Shown here: positions 8,458 to 16,125 of the stretch, one piece after another
Position numbering within the stretch: the first letter of the stretch is position 1
Layout: each line of letters opens with the position of its first letter
Assembly: GCA_016844685.1 (NCBI GenBank)
Contig: JAENJF010000002.1
Span: 1-39,449, forward strand
Direction of reading: 5' to 3'
DNA: 39,449 nt
Source of the DNA: Candidatus Nitrosotenuis sp.
GTDB lineage: Archaea; Thermoproteota; Nitrososphaeria; Nitrososphaerales; Nitrosopumilaceae
Made by a program: the position numbers and the translations under genes
The notes under the pieces: generated by a model
Seen by the model: the letters and a program-made list of their open reading frames with translations, nothing else
Told to the model about the DNA's origin: nothing
Database searches by the model: none

Positions 8458-9075
8458 TTGGATATAATAGATAAAAAAATACTAGGTGCGTTTTACGTTT
8501 CATCGATTACCAAGGAATCACCAGTACAGTTGTGTGTAAAAAAAACCGCATTATCAGAAGAATACGTCAATGAGAGAATTTCAAAGATGGTAAAAAACGG
8601 AACCATAACAGACGACAAGACATCGCTTACGGAGTTTGGGAGAACTGCCATACGCGTTGTTCTTGCAGGCGGAGTCTTTGATATTATTCACCCAGGCCAC
8701 ATCCACACACTAAATGCCGGAAAGGCACTAGGTGACGTCCTTGTGGTGGTAGTGGCAACTGATAACACCGCAGTTAAAATGAAAAAAAGAAGACCGCTTC
8801 ACCCTGAGAGTCAGCGACATGAGTTGATCAGTTCGCTTGTAATGGTAGATTTGTGCCTTGTTGGAAGTGAGGGAGATATTTTCAAGACAGTCGATACCGT
8901 CAGGCCAGACATCATTGCCTTGGGGTATGATCAGGTTCACCAGGAAAAATTCATAGTTGATGGATGCAAAAGCCTAAAGCTGAATGTCAGAGTGGCAAGA
9001 CTTCAATCCCCAATTCCAGAGATCTCAAGCTCCAAAATTGAAAAAGAGTACGGCGAAGCAATTCACGGCCTATAG
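8458..9075 (+). CDS. ribL: FAD synthetase RibL with N-terminal winged helix
   Basis: Nucleotidyltransferase that adenylates FMN to FAD in archaea. The catalytic domain (residues about 64-205) shows LAGGVFDIIHPGH with the HxGH motif, ATDNTAVKMKKRRPLHP, and the distal ISSSKI. Residues 1-60 look like a small winged helix (DKKILGAFYV, then TEFGRTA before the catalytic domain), an addition to the roughly 150-aa archaeal enzyme. The TTG start is chosen because AGGAG lies five nt upstream (8448-8452). It follows dphB, as in other archaea. Other HxGH cytidylyltransferases are possible, but the context supports RibL. Confidence 0.82.
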   Translation: MDIIDKKILGAFYVSSITKESPVQLCVKKTALSEEYVNERISKMVKNGTITDDKTSLTEFGRTAIRVVLAGGVFDIIHPGHIHTLNAGKALGDVLVVVVATDNTAVKMKKRRPLHPESQRHELISSLVMVDLCLVGSEGDIFKTVDTVRPDIIALGYDQVHQEKFIVDGCKSLKLNVRVARLQSPIPEISSSKIEKEYGEAIHGL

Positions 9076-9102
9076 CCAATTAGTTGTGTTATAGGTGGAT
9101 TA

Positions 9103-9246
9103 ATGCAGTATTTTCACAATTCAGATGACAATACATACACGAATCAATTCATGATGGTAGTAAAAAATACTTCAATTGATTCAATTTTATATTCTATGAT
9201 TCCACGTGCTAAAAATTATAATTACTTGCAGTTAGGCCATACATAA
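9103..9246 (+). CDS. possible 47-aa small protein
   Basis: An ATG-started frame of 47 codons beginning MQYFHNSDDN and ending QLGHT. An AGGTGG element sits about seven nt before the ATG, a reasonable ribosome binding site. No domain is recognised, and the sequence is rich in Asn, Tyr and Ser, as expected from AT-rich DNA. It occupies most of the gap between ribL and the next gene. The only support is the start signal and the open frame. Confidence 0.25.
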   Translation: MQYFHNSDDNTYTNQFMMVVKNTSIDSILYSMIPRAKNYNYLQLGHT

Positions 9247-9355
9247 GCAAATTCAGAACATCAGCCGATTATACATCGAGTCTGATGATATTCAGTTGAG
9301 GTTTGTTCACATAATACAAACTGGTCATTATGTATCTTTTAGAACATACCACGGT

Positions 9356-9847
9356 ATGCAGATAAGCGATGCTAAAGCTAATGATTTGAAAAAATCAGAG
9401 TGGGAAAGTTTAGCTGATATTGACTTGGATAAAAACAAAATTCAAACAGTAAAGAAATATTCTTCTGTTTGTGACATATGGAAAGATAACACTCACAAAC
9501 TAATTACAAAAATTGAATACCAAACTCCAACTTATCTTCAAGCGTATAGTCAAGTGCACGCCGAATTTCTTCATTCTATTGATAATTCATTTGGTACGTA
9601 CTATATTTGGCAAAAGCAGCATTTTGACAAGATGGGGATTAATCAAAAAGTTATCAATGCATATGAAAAATTATGTGATAGTGGTACAAACAACATTTTA
9701 GAGTTAATGAATGCATATGCAAATTACAAAAAATTCCAAGCCGATTTAATTATCGATTACATGAAAATTGGAAATAACTATCTTAGTTGGTGGACAGACA
9801 TGTGTGGTAAGACAATGTCCTTTTGGAATTCACAACTCAATCGTTAA
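9356..9847 (+). CDS. helical, phasin-like hypothetical protein
   Basis: Unrecognised 163-aa protein, mostly amphipathic helices rich in Trp, Tyr and Asn (for example YIWQKQHFDKMG and NYLSWWTDMCG near the C-terminus), without signal peptide or membrane span. The helical pattern and size resemble phasin/PhaE-type granule proteins such as the gene at 14725, but there is no clear sequence identity between them. The ATG at 9356 is preferred to a TTG sixty bases upstream (9296), because the extra residues look unlike the rest and no ribosome site precedes either. Base composition is more AT-rich than in the lys cluster. Confidence 0.55.
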   Translation: MQISDAKANDLKKSEWESLADIDLDKNKIQTVKKYSSVCDIWKDNTHKLITKIEYQTPTYLQAYSQVHAEFLHSIDNSFGTYYIWQKQHFDKMGINQKVINAYEKLCDSGTNNILELMNAYANYKKFQADLIIDYMKIGNNYLSWWTDMCGKTMSFWNSQLNR

Positions 9848-10086
9848 GAATGATTTTAGTACTTGGCAGATGGGCCAGAGGGACTTTTGATTCGTGTGAG
9901 ATCAGGAGATTACGGGATAACGTCAGAAGGCCACTGTGGGATGCACCATCTAATTTTTTATTTTGACCTTTAAGATTCTGTCATCTTTGATTATATTGTA
10001 CCTGACTGACAGCGTACAGATAGACAATACATTACGTTTTAAACAAACAGACACAACTCTATGTATTCTGAGATTCTGGATAATTT

Positions 10087-10737
10087 GTGGCCCGCAGGTA
10101 TATTGGGCGTCATAGTGCCCCAGAAAAAAGTACGGATGAGTCAAAACGTGCTGGGATTGGGGCAAAAATCGACATCAAGGATGCAATCGACGTTCAAGAT
10201 CGTAGTATAACATTCACAAAGGATCAAAGGCCACTTACTCCAACTGAGGCAACACAGGTCATGGCAAAAGAACTGGTAACCACCATACAAGACACGTCTC
10301 AGTATATTCAGGATATCAAGACTCACATGGACACGCAAATGTCAACAATCAATAAAATCAAAACACAGAAGGAGGAATTTGACAGAGAGTTAGAGTTATT
10401 GCGGTTTGGAAGTCAACAACCAAAGACAAAGAATTCATCCGTTGATGAGATGAGGAAAATTCGTGATGATCTAGTTGCAAGGAAAAAACTTGAAGAGACA
10501 AACCTTGCAAGATTAAGCAATAATGTCATGGGCATAAAAAGACAAGTTGATCAATATCAGAACTTAATTGATGAAGTAGACGGCAAATTAAAAGAAAATG
10601 CGTCTCAAACACCAAAACTTGTAGATGCGGACAAACAACTCATTGCAAAAGTTTTGTCATCAACTCTGGGCAAAAAATATGATGATGTCGAGCTGGCGCG
10701 AACAATAAATCAACTTGTAGCAAGTCTTGAAGAGTAG
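10087..10737 (+). CDS. coiled-coil protein of unknown function
   Basis: A 216-aa cytosolic protein with a basic N-terminus (ARRYIGRHSAPEKS), a middle stretch of heptad-like helix from about residue 60 to 165 (QYIQDIKTHMDTQMSTINK, KLEETNLARLSNNV) and a short C-terminal domain. GTG start; no membrane segment. The coiled coil suggests a scaffold or a DNA/chromosome-associated role, but no family is recognised. It converges on ribK with only nine bases between the stops. The 239 bp upstream hold no supported gene apart from a 38-codon frame at 9849 that was rejected. Confidence 0.6.
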   Translation: MARRYIGRHSAPEKSTDESKRAGIGAKIDIKDAIDVQDRSITFTKDQRPLTPTEATQVMAKELVTTIQDTSQYIQDIKTHMDTQMSTINKIKTQKEEFDRELELLRFGSQQPKTKNSSVDEMRKIRDDLVARKKLEETNLARLSNNVMGIKRQVDQYQNLIDEVDGKLKENASQTPKLVDADKQLIAKVLSSTLGKKYDDVELARTINQLVASLEE

Positions 10738-10747
10738 GATTAATCCT
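10736..10747. repeat. 12-bp palindrome between convergent genes
   Basis: AGGATTAATCCT is a perfect palindrome that includes the last bases of the TAG stop of the coiled-coil gene and reaches the end of ribK on the other strand. It could mark a shared termination or overlap point for the two converging transcripts. Too short for a strong hairpin without a loop, so function is uncertain. Confidence 0.3.
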
Positions 10748-11424
10748 TAGACTAGAATTTTTATAGAAATCTCAGAGCCATTTTTCAGGTTTGCCTTTTT
10801 GCGTATTTCTGTTTCAGAAATCAATTCAATTATGGAATAGTCATGATGAGTTCGTTCAAGCAGTATTAGTTCACATGGGATTTTGTCGTTTAGCTTGCAC
10901 CTAAAGCACTTGACCCAGCCATAGGTTCTTTTACCATCTGAGAATCCATCTATTTTTACCCCGTCAAAAGTAGTAAGCTGTTTTAATGCCTCAACGTATT
11001 CCTTTTTTTCCAATTTGACATTCAGAGTTCCTGGAAATGGAATGTAGCCAATCTTTGATTTGAACTGCTTTGTGTATCCCTTGAGGGACATATAGTACGC
11101 CCCTTCACCCATTCCAGAAACAAGCGTTCCACTCAATTCAATAAATGACGGAATTGATTCAAGGCTTGCCTTTAGTAGATTAAACAGGTTCACTATCTGG
11201 TCATAGCCTTTTGGTGTGAGCTTGACTGAAACTTTTCTTCCACTCATTATTCGTTCAATGAATCCGCTCTGCTCTAGTTCCAAAAGATGCATTGATGCTG
11301 CTTGTTGTGAACGTTTGATGTTTTTCCCAAGTGATGATGTAGTGATTGAAATAAAATTATTTTGTGCTCCTTTTGATAGAAGCTCTGTCAGGGTTATGAG
11401 GTGTTGAATTTTTAGCTCAGACAT
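10747..11424 (-). CDS. ribK: CTP-dependent riboflavin kinase with HTH domain (RbkR type)
   Basis: Makes FMN from riboflavin using CTP. Residues 1-90 form a MarR-like winged helix (NIKRSQQAASMHLLELEQSG as recognition region). Residues about 98-225 are the archaeal kinase barrel with GTLVSGMGEGAYYMSLKGY and GYIPFPGTLNVKL. HTH-RibK fusions of this layout are known in archaea as RbkR, which both regulates riboflavin genes and phosphorylates riboflavin; that dual role is inferred here. Together with ribL at 8458 the window encodes both steps from riboflavin to FAD. dnaG lies eight bases upstream on the same strand. Confidence 0.9.
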   Translation of the reverse strand: MSELKIQHLITLTELLSKGAQNNFISITTSSLGKNIKRSQQAASMHLLELEQSGFIERIMSGRKVSVKLTPKGYDQIVNLFNLLKASLESIPSFIELSGTLVSGMGEGAYYMSLKGYTKQFKSKIGYIPFPGTLNVKLEKKEYVEALKQLTTFDGVKIDGFSDGKRTYGWVKCFRCKLNDKIPCELILLERTHHDYSIIELISETEIRKKANLKNGSEISIKILV

Positions 11425-11432
11425 TGAGCAGT

Positions 11433-12581
11433 TTATGCTACACCAAGGTCAGTAAATGTCTTTAGTGCGATACCGTCACGTTTTGTCAGATTGGCAATTC
11501 TGTGTCCTATCACACATTCAATTCCTGCCTGTTTTGCTCCATCTACTAGTCTTTGCGTTACTATCCCGTCAAGTATCAGGTATTTTATTCCGGACTGGGT
11601 TGAGAGTTTTGATACAAGTTCGCTTATTGGTACCTTAAAGATCTCGCTTTTGTTTGCATCAAGACCTATTGCTTCAAGTGTTTCGTTTATGCCTGCAAAT
11701 GTTTTTTCTGCAATTTCCGCCATTGGCTTGTCATTTTGGTCTGAAAGGGTAGGCTTTGGCTTGGGATTGTTCATTTCTTCGATGGTATCTTTGAGTATGT
11801 CTGCAATTTGTTGTGGTGTGCATTCTTCTACTTCTACTCCTTCTGGTGCTCGGTGTATGACGTCGATATCAACTAGGCTTTTGAGTTCTTTGAGTATGAA
11901 TCCGCCTGCCCTATCGCCGTCCAAGAATGCAACTACTTTATCTTTTGTTTCGCACAAGTCTTTGATTGATTCATCAATTCTTGCACCATCGATTGCCAGT
12001 GCGTTATCAATTCCTGCCCGCAAGAGATTGATTACGTCTGCACGGCCTTCAACGAGAATTATCCAAGGAGATTCAAATATTCCAATACCGCACGGAAGTT
12101 TTCCTTTTCCATAGGTGGTAAGCTTGCTTGAGGTGGATGTTCCCTCATGAATATCCTTTAGCATCGTTTCACCTTCGCTGATTGTCTTTGTAGCCCATTT
12201 TTGCTTGATTTCTTTGGCTCTCTTTATGATGTCGTCCCTTTTTGTTGCGCGGACATCATCGATTGCATTTAGCTTGAATTTGCAGTCAAATGGACCGACC
12301 TTGTCAATACTTTCAATAGCTGCAGATATGAGTGAGGCAGTATCTATATCAGTGCTCATTGGTATGAGTGCCTCTCCGGTAGTGGTATTTGTTGTAGCAT
12401 TTGTAGTCACTTCTATTCTTCCTACTTTGGATACTCGTTGCAGTTCATTCAGATTCATTTCCGGGCCTAGCAGTCCTTCTGTCTGCCCGAAAATTGCGCC
12501 GATTATGTCTGCGCGTTCAACGAGTCCATCAACATCAAAGGATAGCTTAACGTGATACTTGACAATTCCTGATGGTGGCAA
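11433..12581 (-). CDS. dnaG: archaeal DnaG-type primase/exosome subunit
   Basis: Toprim-containing DnaG homologue of 382 aa; in archaea it is a stable part of the exosome cap and has some primase activity. The Toprim core shows IILVEGRADVINLL with its Glu and VVAFLDGDRAGG with the DxD, near residues 170-230. The N-terminal domain begins IVKYHVKLSFDVDG and contains AIFGQTEGLLG. The TTG start is supported by AGGAGGT ten nt upstream (12592-12598 on this strand). It overlaps nothing and is followed closely by ribK. Confidence 0.93.
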   Translation of the reverse strand: MPPSGIVKYHVKLSFDVDGLVERADIIGAIFGQTEGLLGPEMNLNELQRVSKVGRIEVTTNATTNTTTGEALIPMSTDIDTASLISAAIESIDKVGPFDCKFKLNAIDDVRATKRDDIIKRAKEIKQKWATKTISEGETMLKDIHEGTSTSSKLTTYGKGKLPCGIGIFESPWIILVEGRADVINLLRAGIDNALAIDGARIDESIKDLCETKDKVVAFLDGDRAGGFILKELKSLVDIDVIHRAPEGVEVEECTPQQIADILKDTIEEMNNPKPKPTLSDQNDKPMAEIAEKTFAGINETLEAIGLDANKSEIFKVPISELVSKLSTQSGIKYLILDGIVTQRLVDGAKQAGIECVIGHRIANLTKRDGIALKTFTDLGVA

Positions 12582-12717
12582 ACGAAAATAGACCTCCTAA
12601 TAATCAATGATTTATTTTTTCATATCATAGATATAAGTGCTATTAATTTATGACGTATCTTTTGACTAATCTATAGCGTGTGCTAGGAAAAATTGAAAAA
12701 TGATAAAAATTGAAGGT

Positions 12718-13068
12718 TTATTCTGTGTTAAAAGAGTGACCGCATGAGCATGATTTTGTGACGTTTGGATTGTTTATCTTAAATCCAGATCCCATCAGGC
12801 TTTCAATATAGTCAATGTTTGCTCCTTGTAGGTGTTCTTGGCTGTAGCTGTCTACTAGAAGTTTTACTCCAGATTCCTCAATCATAGTGTCATCCTCTTC
12901 TGGCTTGGCTTCAAATCCCATGCCATATGAGAGTCCCGAACATCCTCCGCCTTGAACATAAACCCTTAGAAATTCTGGCTTTTCTGCCTCTTCTTTCATG
13001 AATTCCAAGATTTTTTCTGCTGCTTTTGGCGTCACTGTTACGAGCTTTTGTGTTTGTTCAGTTGCCAT
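12718..13068 (-). CDS. A-type iron-sulfur carrier (HesB/IscA/ErpA family)
   Basis: A 116-aa Fe-S assembly or delivery protein. The three family cysteines are present: Cys43 in GGGCSGLSYG, and Cys107 and Cys109 in SCSCGHSF at the C-terminus. The N-terminus VTVTPKAAEKILEFM is typical. It stands alone between dnaG and the enoyl-CoA hydratase, all on the same strand. Likely clients in this organism include ferredoxin-dependent and radical-type enzymes, but none is encoded nearby apart from the FixC-FixX protein. Confidence 0.9.
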   Translation of the reverse strand: MATEQTQKLVTVTPKAAEKILEFMKEEAEKPEFLRVYVQGGGCSGLSYGMGFEAKPEEDDTMIEESGVKLLVDSYSQEHLQGANIDYIESLMGSGFKINNPNVTKSCSCGHSFNTE

Positions 13069-13143
13069 GAGGTTATTGCTGCTCCAAATTATAATAACGT
13101 TTTCACACTAGACCAACTAGGATAAAAAGAAATTAGGTATAGC

Positions 13144-13905
13144 TTATTTTTTTGACTTGTTTACAAACGCAGTCATTCGCTCTTGTCTGTCAGGATCTGT
13201 AAAGCAGTTTCTCCATGCCAACAGTTCAATTCCAAGGCCAGTATCCAAGTCTGCGTTTCGTCCCTTGTTGATTGCTATTTTTGACATTCTAACGCCGGAA
13301 ACGGAATTTGCTGCGATTTGTTGTGCCATCTTTGTTGTCTCCTCCATCAGAGATGCAAGTGGAACAACATGATTTACAAGGCCAATTTCTTTTGCCTCGT
13401 CTGCTTTGATTATCTTGCCAGTATACACAAGCTCCTTTGCCTTTGCAATTCCGACAATTCTCATCAGGCGTTGTGTTCCTCCCCATCCAGGTGGAATGCC
13501 AATTGTCACTTCTGGCTGTCCAAGCTTTGCAGTATCTGACGCAATTCTAATATCGCATGACATTGCAAGCTCACATCCGCCTCCAAGTGCAAATCCGTTT
13601 ACTGCTGCAATTGTCGGTTTGCTTACGTTTTCAACTGTTGCAGTTACTAGTTGCCCAAGCTTTGCATATTCGACTGATTCGTCTGCTGTGATTTTTGACA
13701 TGTACTCAATGTCTGCCCCTGCTGAGAATGCCTTTTCGCCCTCACCTGTCAGTATTATCACTTTGACTTCGGCATCAGTGTCTAGCTGTGTAAAGACTTG
13801 GATTATTTCTTTTGCAACATCCATGTTCATTGCGTTTAGCTTGTCTGGTCTGTTGATTTTTACAGTACAGATTCCGTTAGATTTTGATGTCGTAACTAAA
13901 GCCAT
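13144..13905 (-). CDS. enoyl-CoA hydratase, probable 3-hydroxypropionyl-CoA dehydratase/crotonyl-CoA hydratase
   Basis: Crotonase-fold protein of 253 aa. The oxyanion-hole segments [12 protein letters not shown] and [17 protein letters not shown], and both catalytic acids, Glu112 and Glu132 (in [18 protein letters not shown]), are present. Thaumarchaea use one such enzyme both to dehydrate 3-hydroxypropionyl-CoA and to hydrate crotonyl-CoA in the 3-hydroxypropionate/4-hydroxybutyrate carbon-fixation cycle. That specific role is inferred from lineage and from the ADP-forming acyl-CoA synthetase encoded in the same window. A general beta-oxidation hydratase is the alternative. Confidence 0.85.
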   Translation of the reverse strand: MALVTTSKSNGICTVKINRPDKLNAMNMDVAKEIIQVFTQLDTDAEVKVIILTGEGEKAFSAGADIEYMSKITADESVEYAKLGQLVTATVENVSKPTIAAVNGFALGGGCELAMSCDIRIASDTAKLGQPEVTIGIPPGWGGTQRLMRIVGIAKAKELVYTGKIIKADEAKEIGLVNHVVPLASLMEETTKMAQQIAANSVSGVRMSKIAINKGRNADLDTGLGIELLAWRNCFTDPDRQERMTAFVNKSKK

Positions 13906-14247
13906 GTCTGGATCCGACTTTATGGTTGAAATAAATGTTGTCCAGACGTGTTATCGAGTCTTTGATTGATTATATTAACGGTGCCTGACCAACCACAGAC
14001 TTTCAGATAGGTCATGTTGCCAAAGTATTGCAGCCAGTCATGAAAGTAGTGATTAAATGTAAAATGACTAATCATCAGGGCTGGTAGCACATTGTAACAC
14101 TTACAAACCAAAGACTTGTCGTCAGAAAAACATGGCTCGGACAAACAGTTTAGACTGGTCTGAAGGGACATAGTACGTATTTTGATCTATTTTTGGACAA
14201 AACGCATACTCTGAAAACTTTATTGATTACCAAACAATGTACATTGT
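13906..14247. other. 342-bp divergent intergenic region
   Basis: Lies between the divergent enoyl-CoA hydratase and DUF6659-like genes and should hold both promoters. The only sharp structure is the 14-bp palindrome at its right edge. An 83-codon frame on the - strand (13920-14171) has unlikely composition and is not called. No tRNA-like or other RNA fold was recognised by eye. Confidence 0.4.
14234..14247. promoter_or_regulatory. 14-bp perfect palindrome abutting a start codon
   Basis: ACAATGTACATTGT, perfectly self-complementary, ends on the base before the ATG at 14248. With a leaderless transcript this would cover the transcription start, so a bound dimer could repress the gene. A role as operator is inference. 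Confidence 0.4.
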
Positions 14248-14601
14248 ATGGACTATCAAGGATTCCATGACAAAGTTATGATGGTAAGCCCTGCAATTCG
14301 CTTTGCTACCATTTGTGACTTGAACGGAAGGATAAAACATAGTGGTCATAGAAAAGGAGTAAAGAATCTCTTGACTGCCCAAGAGAGTCTGAAATCACTA
14401 AAAACATCCTCAAATGCATGGAAGGTACGAAACCAGATTGCAAGAAAGATTGGAAAGGGCAAATACGTTCTAGCGGAATATGGAAGGATAAAACGCATAG
14501 TTGTGCCACTTGGGAATAAACATCTGCTTTACTTGACTACCGGCACAAGAGCTGATCACGCAAAAATCATCAGCAAAGCCATCAGACTAAAGTTAAGATA
14601 G
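14248..14601 (+). CDS. DUF6659-like roadblock-type protein, copy 1
   Basis: A 117-aa protein with the pattern IRFATICDLNGRIKHSGHRKGVKNLLT, then a basic KVRNQIARKIGKGKYVLAEYGRIKRIVVPLGNKHLLYLTT core. It is clearly paralogous to the gene at 23300 (shared order: FA-x-ICD-x-NG/KG-x-I, NLLT/HLLT, KIGK-x-KY-LA, Y-x-x-I-R-VPL). Such profilin/roadblock-like small proteins are numerous in thaumarchaea and are suspected signalling or adaptor modules; the function is unknown. A 14-bp palindrome lies directly before the ATG. Basic charge is higher than in copy 2. Confidence 0.7.
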   Translation: MDYQGFHDKVMMVSPAIRFATICDLNGRIKHSGHRKGVKNLLTAQESLKSLKTSSNAWKVRNQIARKIGKGKYVLAEYGRIKRIVVPLGNKHLLYLTTGTRADHAKIISKAIRLKLR

Positions 14602-14724
14602 ACTTGGTGATGTCAAAAGACATTTTTTCATCGGAAAAATCAAATTATTTCACAAGTGAAACAGCTGAATTACATGTATTTTATCGCCAATTAATTCAAT
14701 TTTCTTTGAAAAATTTAGTCATAA

Positions 14725-15210
14725 ATGCAACAACAAGTTTTTCAATTACGAGTTGCATATAATTTTGTGAAGAAAAATTCTTCCTCAGAACCTAATTCTG
14801 AAAATACTAGTTCTTTAATCGAGTCAAAAACTATTTCGCAAAATTATATGAATACGTTAGAAATTTGGCAAAAGGCTTATGAAGAATGGCAAAAGGCTGG
14901 AGAGTCGGCCCTAAAACAATATGCAAAAGCAATGGAAGAAGCATCCAAGGGATCTAATGTTGAACTGGTGAAAAAATACAATGAATTATGGGAAAATACT
15001 TGGAAAAATATTGGTGGGGACAATCCTTATTCATGGTATCAAAAAATATGGGAGGATTTATGGAAAGAATCAGGTTTTGCATCTTTCAATTCGTTTAACG
15101 AGTATTGGCAAAACATATGGAAGAATACATCAACTGATACTTTTAAGAAATCAATAGAAGCTTTTGAAAAATTAAATAAAAAACTGAGTAAACCTGGAAA
15201 AACAAATTAA
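14725..15210 (+). CDS. phasin/PhaE-like Trp-rich helical protein
   Basis: A 161-aa protein made of repeated Trp-containing amphipathic helices: LEIWQKAYEEWQKAG, ELWENTWKNIGG, WYQKIWEDLWKESG, EYWQNIWKNTS. This resembles PhaE, the non-catalytic subunit of class III polyhydroxyalkanoate synthase, and phasins that coat granules. No PhaC is present in this window, so involvement in PHA storage is inference. No signal peptide or membrane span. The start could be at ATG 14725 or at an internal Met (MNTLEIW). It sits in an AT-rich zone and converges with the gene at 15221, ten bases away. Confidence 0.65.
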   Translation: MQQQVFQLRVAYNFVKKNSSSEPNSENTSSLIESKTISQNYMNTLEIWQKAYEEWQKAGESALKQYAKAMEEASKGSNVELVKKYNELWENTWKNIGGDNPYSWYQKIWEDLWKESGFASFNSFNEYWQNIWKNTSTDTFKKSIEAFEKLNKKLSKPGKTN

Positions 15211-15220
15211 CATATCCAAA

Positions 15221-15595
15221 TTACTCTATTCTTTGATAGATAGTTTTGAACTCTTGTGAAAGTGTATAAGCTATATTTTGTAAGTGTGTGATTTGAATCA
15301 TACTTTGTTTATCTTTTGCTATTTGCCGCATTAACGTTAGACATTGATGCATCTTGTTATGATCATCAGGATGTTGATCATTAGGGCCTTTTTTGTCCAT
15401 CAATACATCTTTGAAAATCTCACTAAAATCTATGCAGTATTTTAGAATTGTTTCCTGCCAATCAGGCGACGTTAACGGTATGTCCATTGCGTTAGCTAAT
15501 TCTCTAAATTCATTTCCTCTATCCAATATCAGCATGTTCAAAGATGTCTTTGCCCTTTTTTGTTCAAAATCTTTTAGATACTTTAACATGCCCAT
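15221..15595 (-). CDS. small all-helical hypothetical protein
   Basis: Unrecognised 124-aa soluble protein, predicted helical throughout, beginning MGMLKYLKDFEQKR and with a His-rich loop (DQHPDDHNKMHQ) near residue 80. No known motif. It converges with the phasin-like gene and may be functionally linked to it. Its promoter is probably the A/T palindrome AATAAAATTTTATT (15622-15635), 27 nt before the start codon. Confidence 0.5.
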   Translation of the reverse strand: MGMLKYLKDFEQKRAKTSLNMLILDRGNEFRELANAMDIPLTSPDWQETILKYCIDFSEIFKDVLMDKKGPNDQHPDDHNKMHQCLTLMRQIAKDKQSMIQITHLQNIAYTLSQEFKTIYQRIE

Positions 15596-16125
15596 ATGTT
15601 ATTTGAAGAATCCACGTATCTAATAAAATTTTATTGAGTACAGCGTTGAAGAAATAAAACGATACTTACATGCAATATATGAATTCTACCATATTTTTAC
15701 AAATTGTATCATTTAGATGTAGAAATAGCTTAACATCATTACCTTGATAATTTTTTTAAACAAAAAACATTCTTCCAAAATTAAGACAAGTGGCAAGTTA
15801 TCTTTTATTTATTTTCTCCCATACCATTTGATCTTTTTTCCAATAATATCTGTAAGAATTTTTCTTTTGATTTTGTGCTGTATAGAGAACATCTCAATCT
15901 ACAATTACAGCATGGACACAATAAACCATTCCGCTTTATGAAGATATTTTGTATGTCAGTACAGAACCTAATGCCGACTAGGGAAAACTTCCAGATGAAA
16001 TATTTAAGATTGTTGCAAACTACAATTTATCATTTGTTATTCATCATTTAAAACATGAACTTTAGGAGGCAAATCATAGTTGAAAAAAGATCAGAGATTT
16101 AAATGACAAAACCGTTTATACAAAT
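15596..16125. other. 530-bp AT-rich intergenic region with orphan start signals
   Basis: Very AT-rich. It contains the 14-bp palindrome AATAAAATTTTATT (15622-15635), a likely TATA element for the - strand gene, and near its right end two sets of + strand signals: a CATTTAAAAC box, then AGGAGG (16064-16069) and a TTG at 16080 that opens only eight codons before a TGA, followed by a TTTAAAT box (16098-16104) suited to the ATG at 16126. A hydrophobic 65-codon TTG frame at 15744 looks like chance. No RNA gene was recognised. Confidence 0.4.

Noticed and set aside
9849-9965. 38-codon ATG frame MILVLGRWARGTF...
   Set aside because: Starts just after the preceding gene without a ribosome site; short and unsupported, although its Arg-rich second half is unlike the local AT-rich DNA.
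11491-12114. 207-codon frame opposite dnaG
   Set aside because: Antisense shadow of a clearly conserved gene; composition is typical of mirror frames.
13406-13969. 187-codon frame opposite the enoyl-CoA hydratase
   Set aside because: Antisense shadow of a conserved catalytic gene with intact motifs.
13920-14171. 83-codon - strand frame between the hydratase and the DUF6659-like gene
   Set aside because: Overlaps the 5' region of the hydratase gene; no start signal and no protein-like pattern.
15744-15941. 65-codon hydrophobic TTG frame
   Set aside because: Phe/Ile/Ser content is what AT-rich DNA gives by chance; no ribosome site or promoter.
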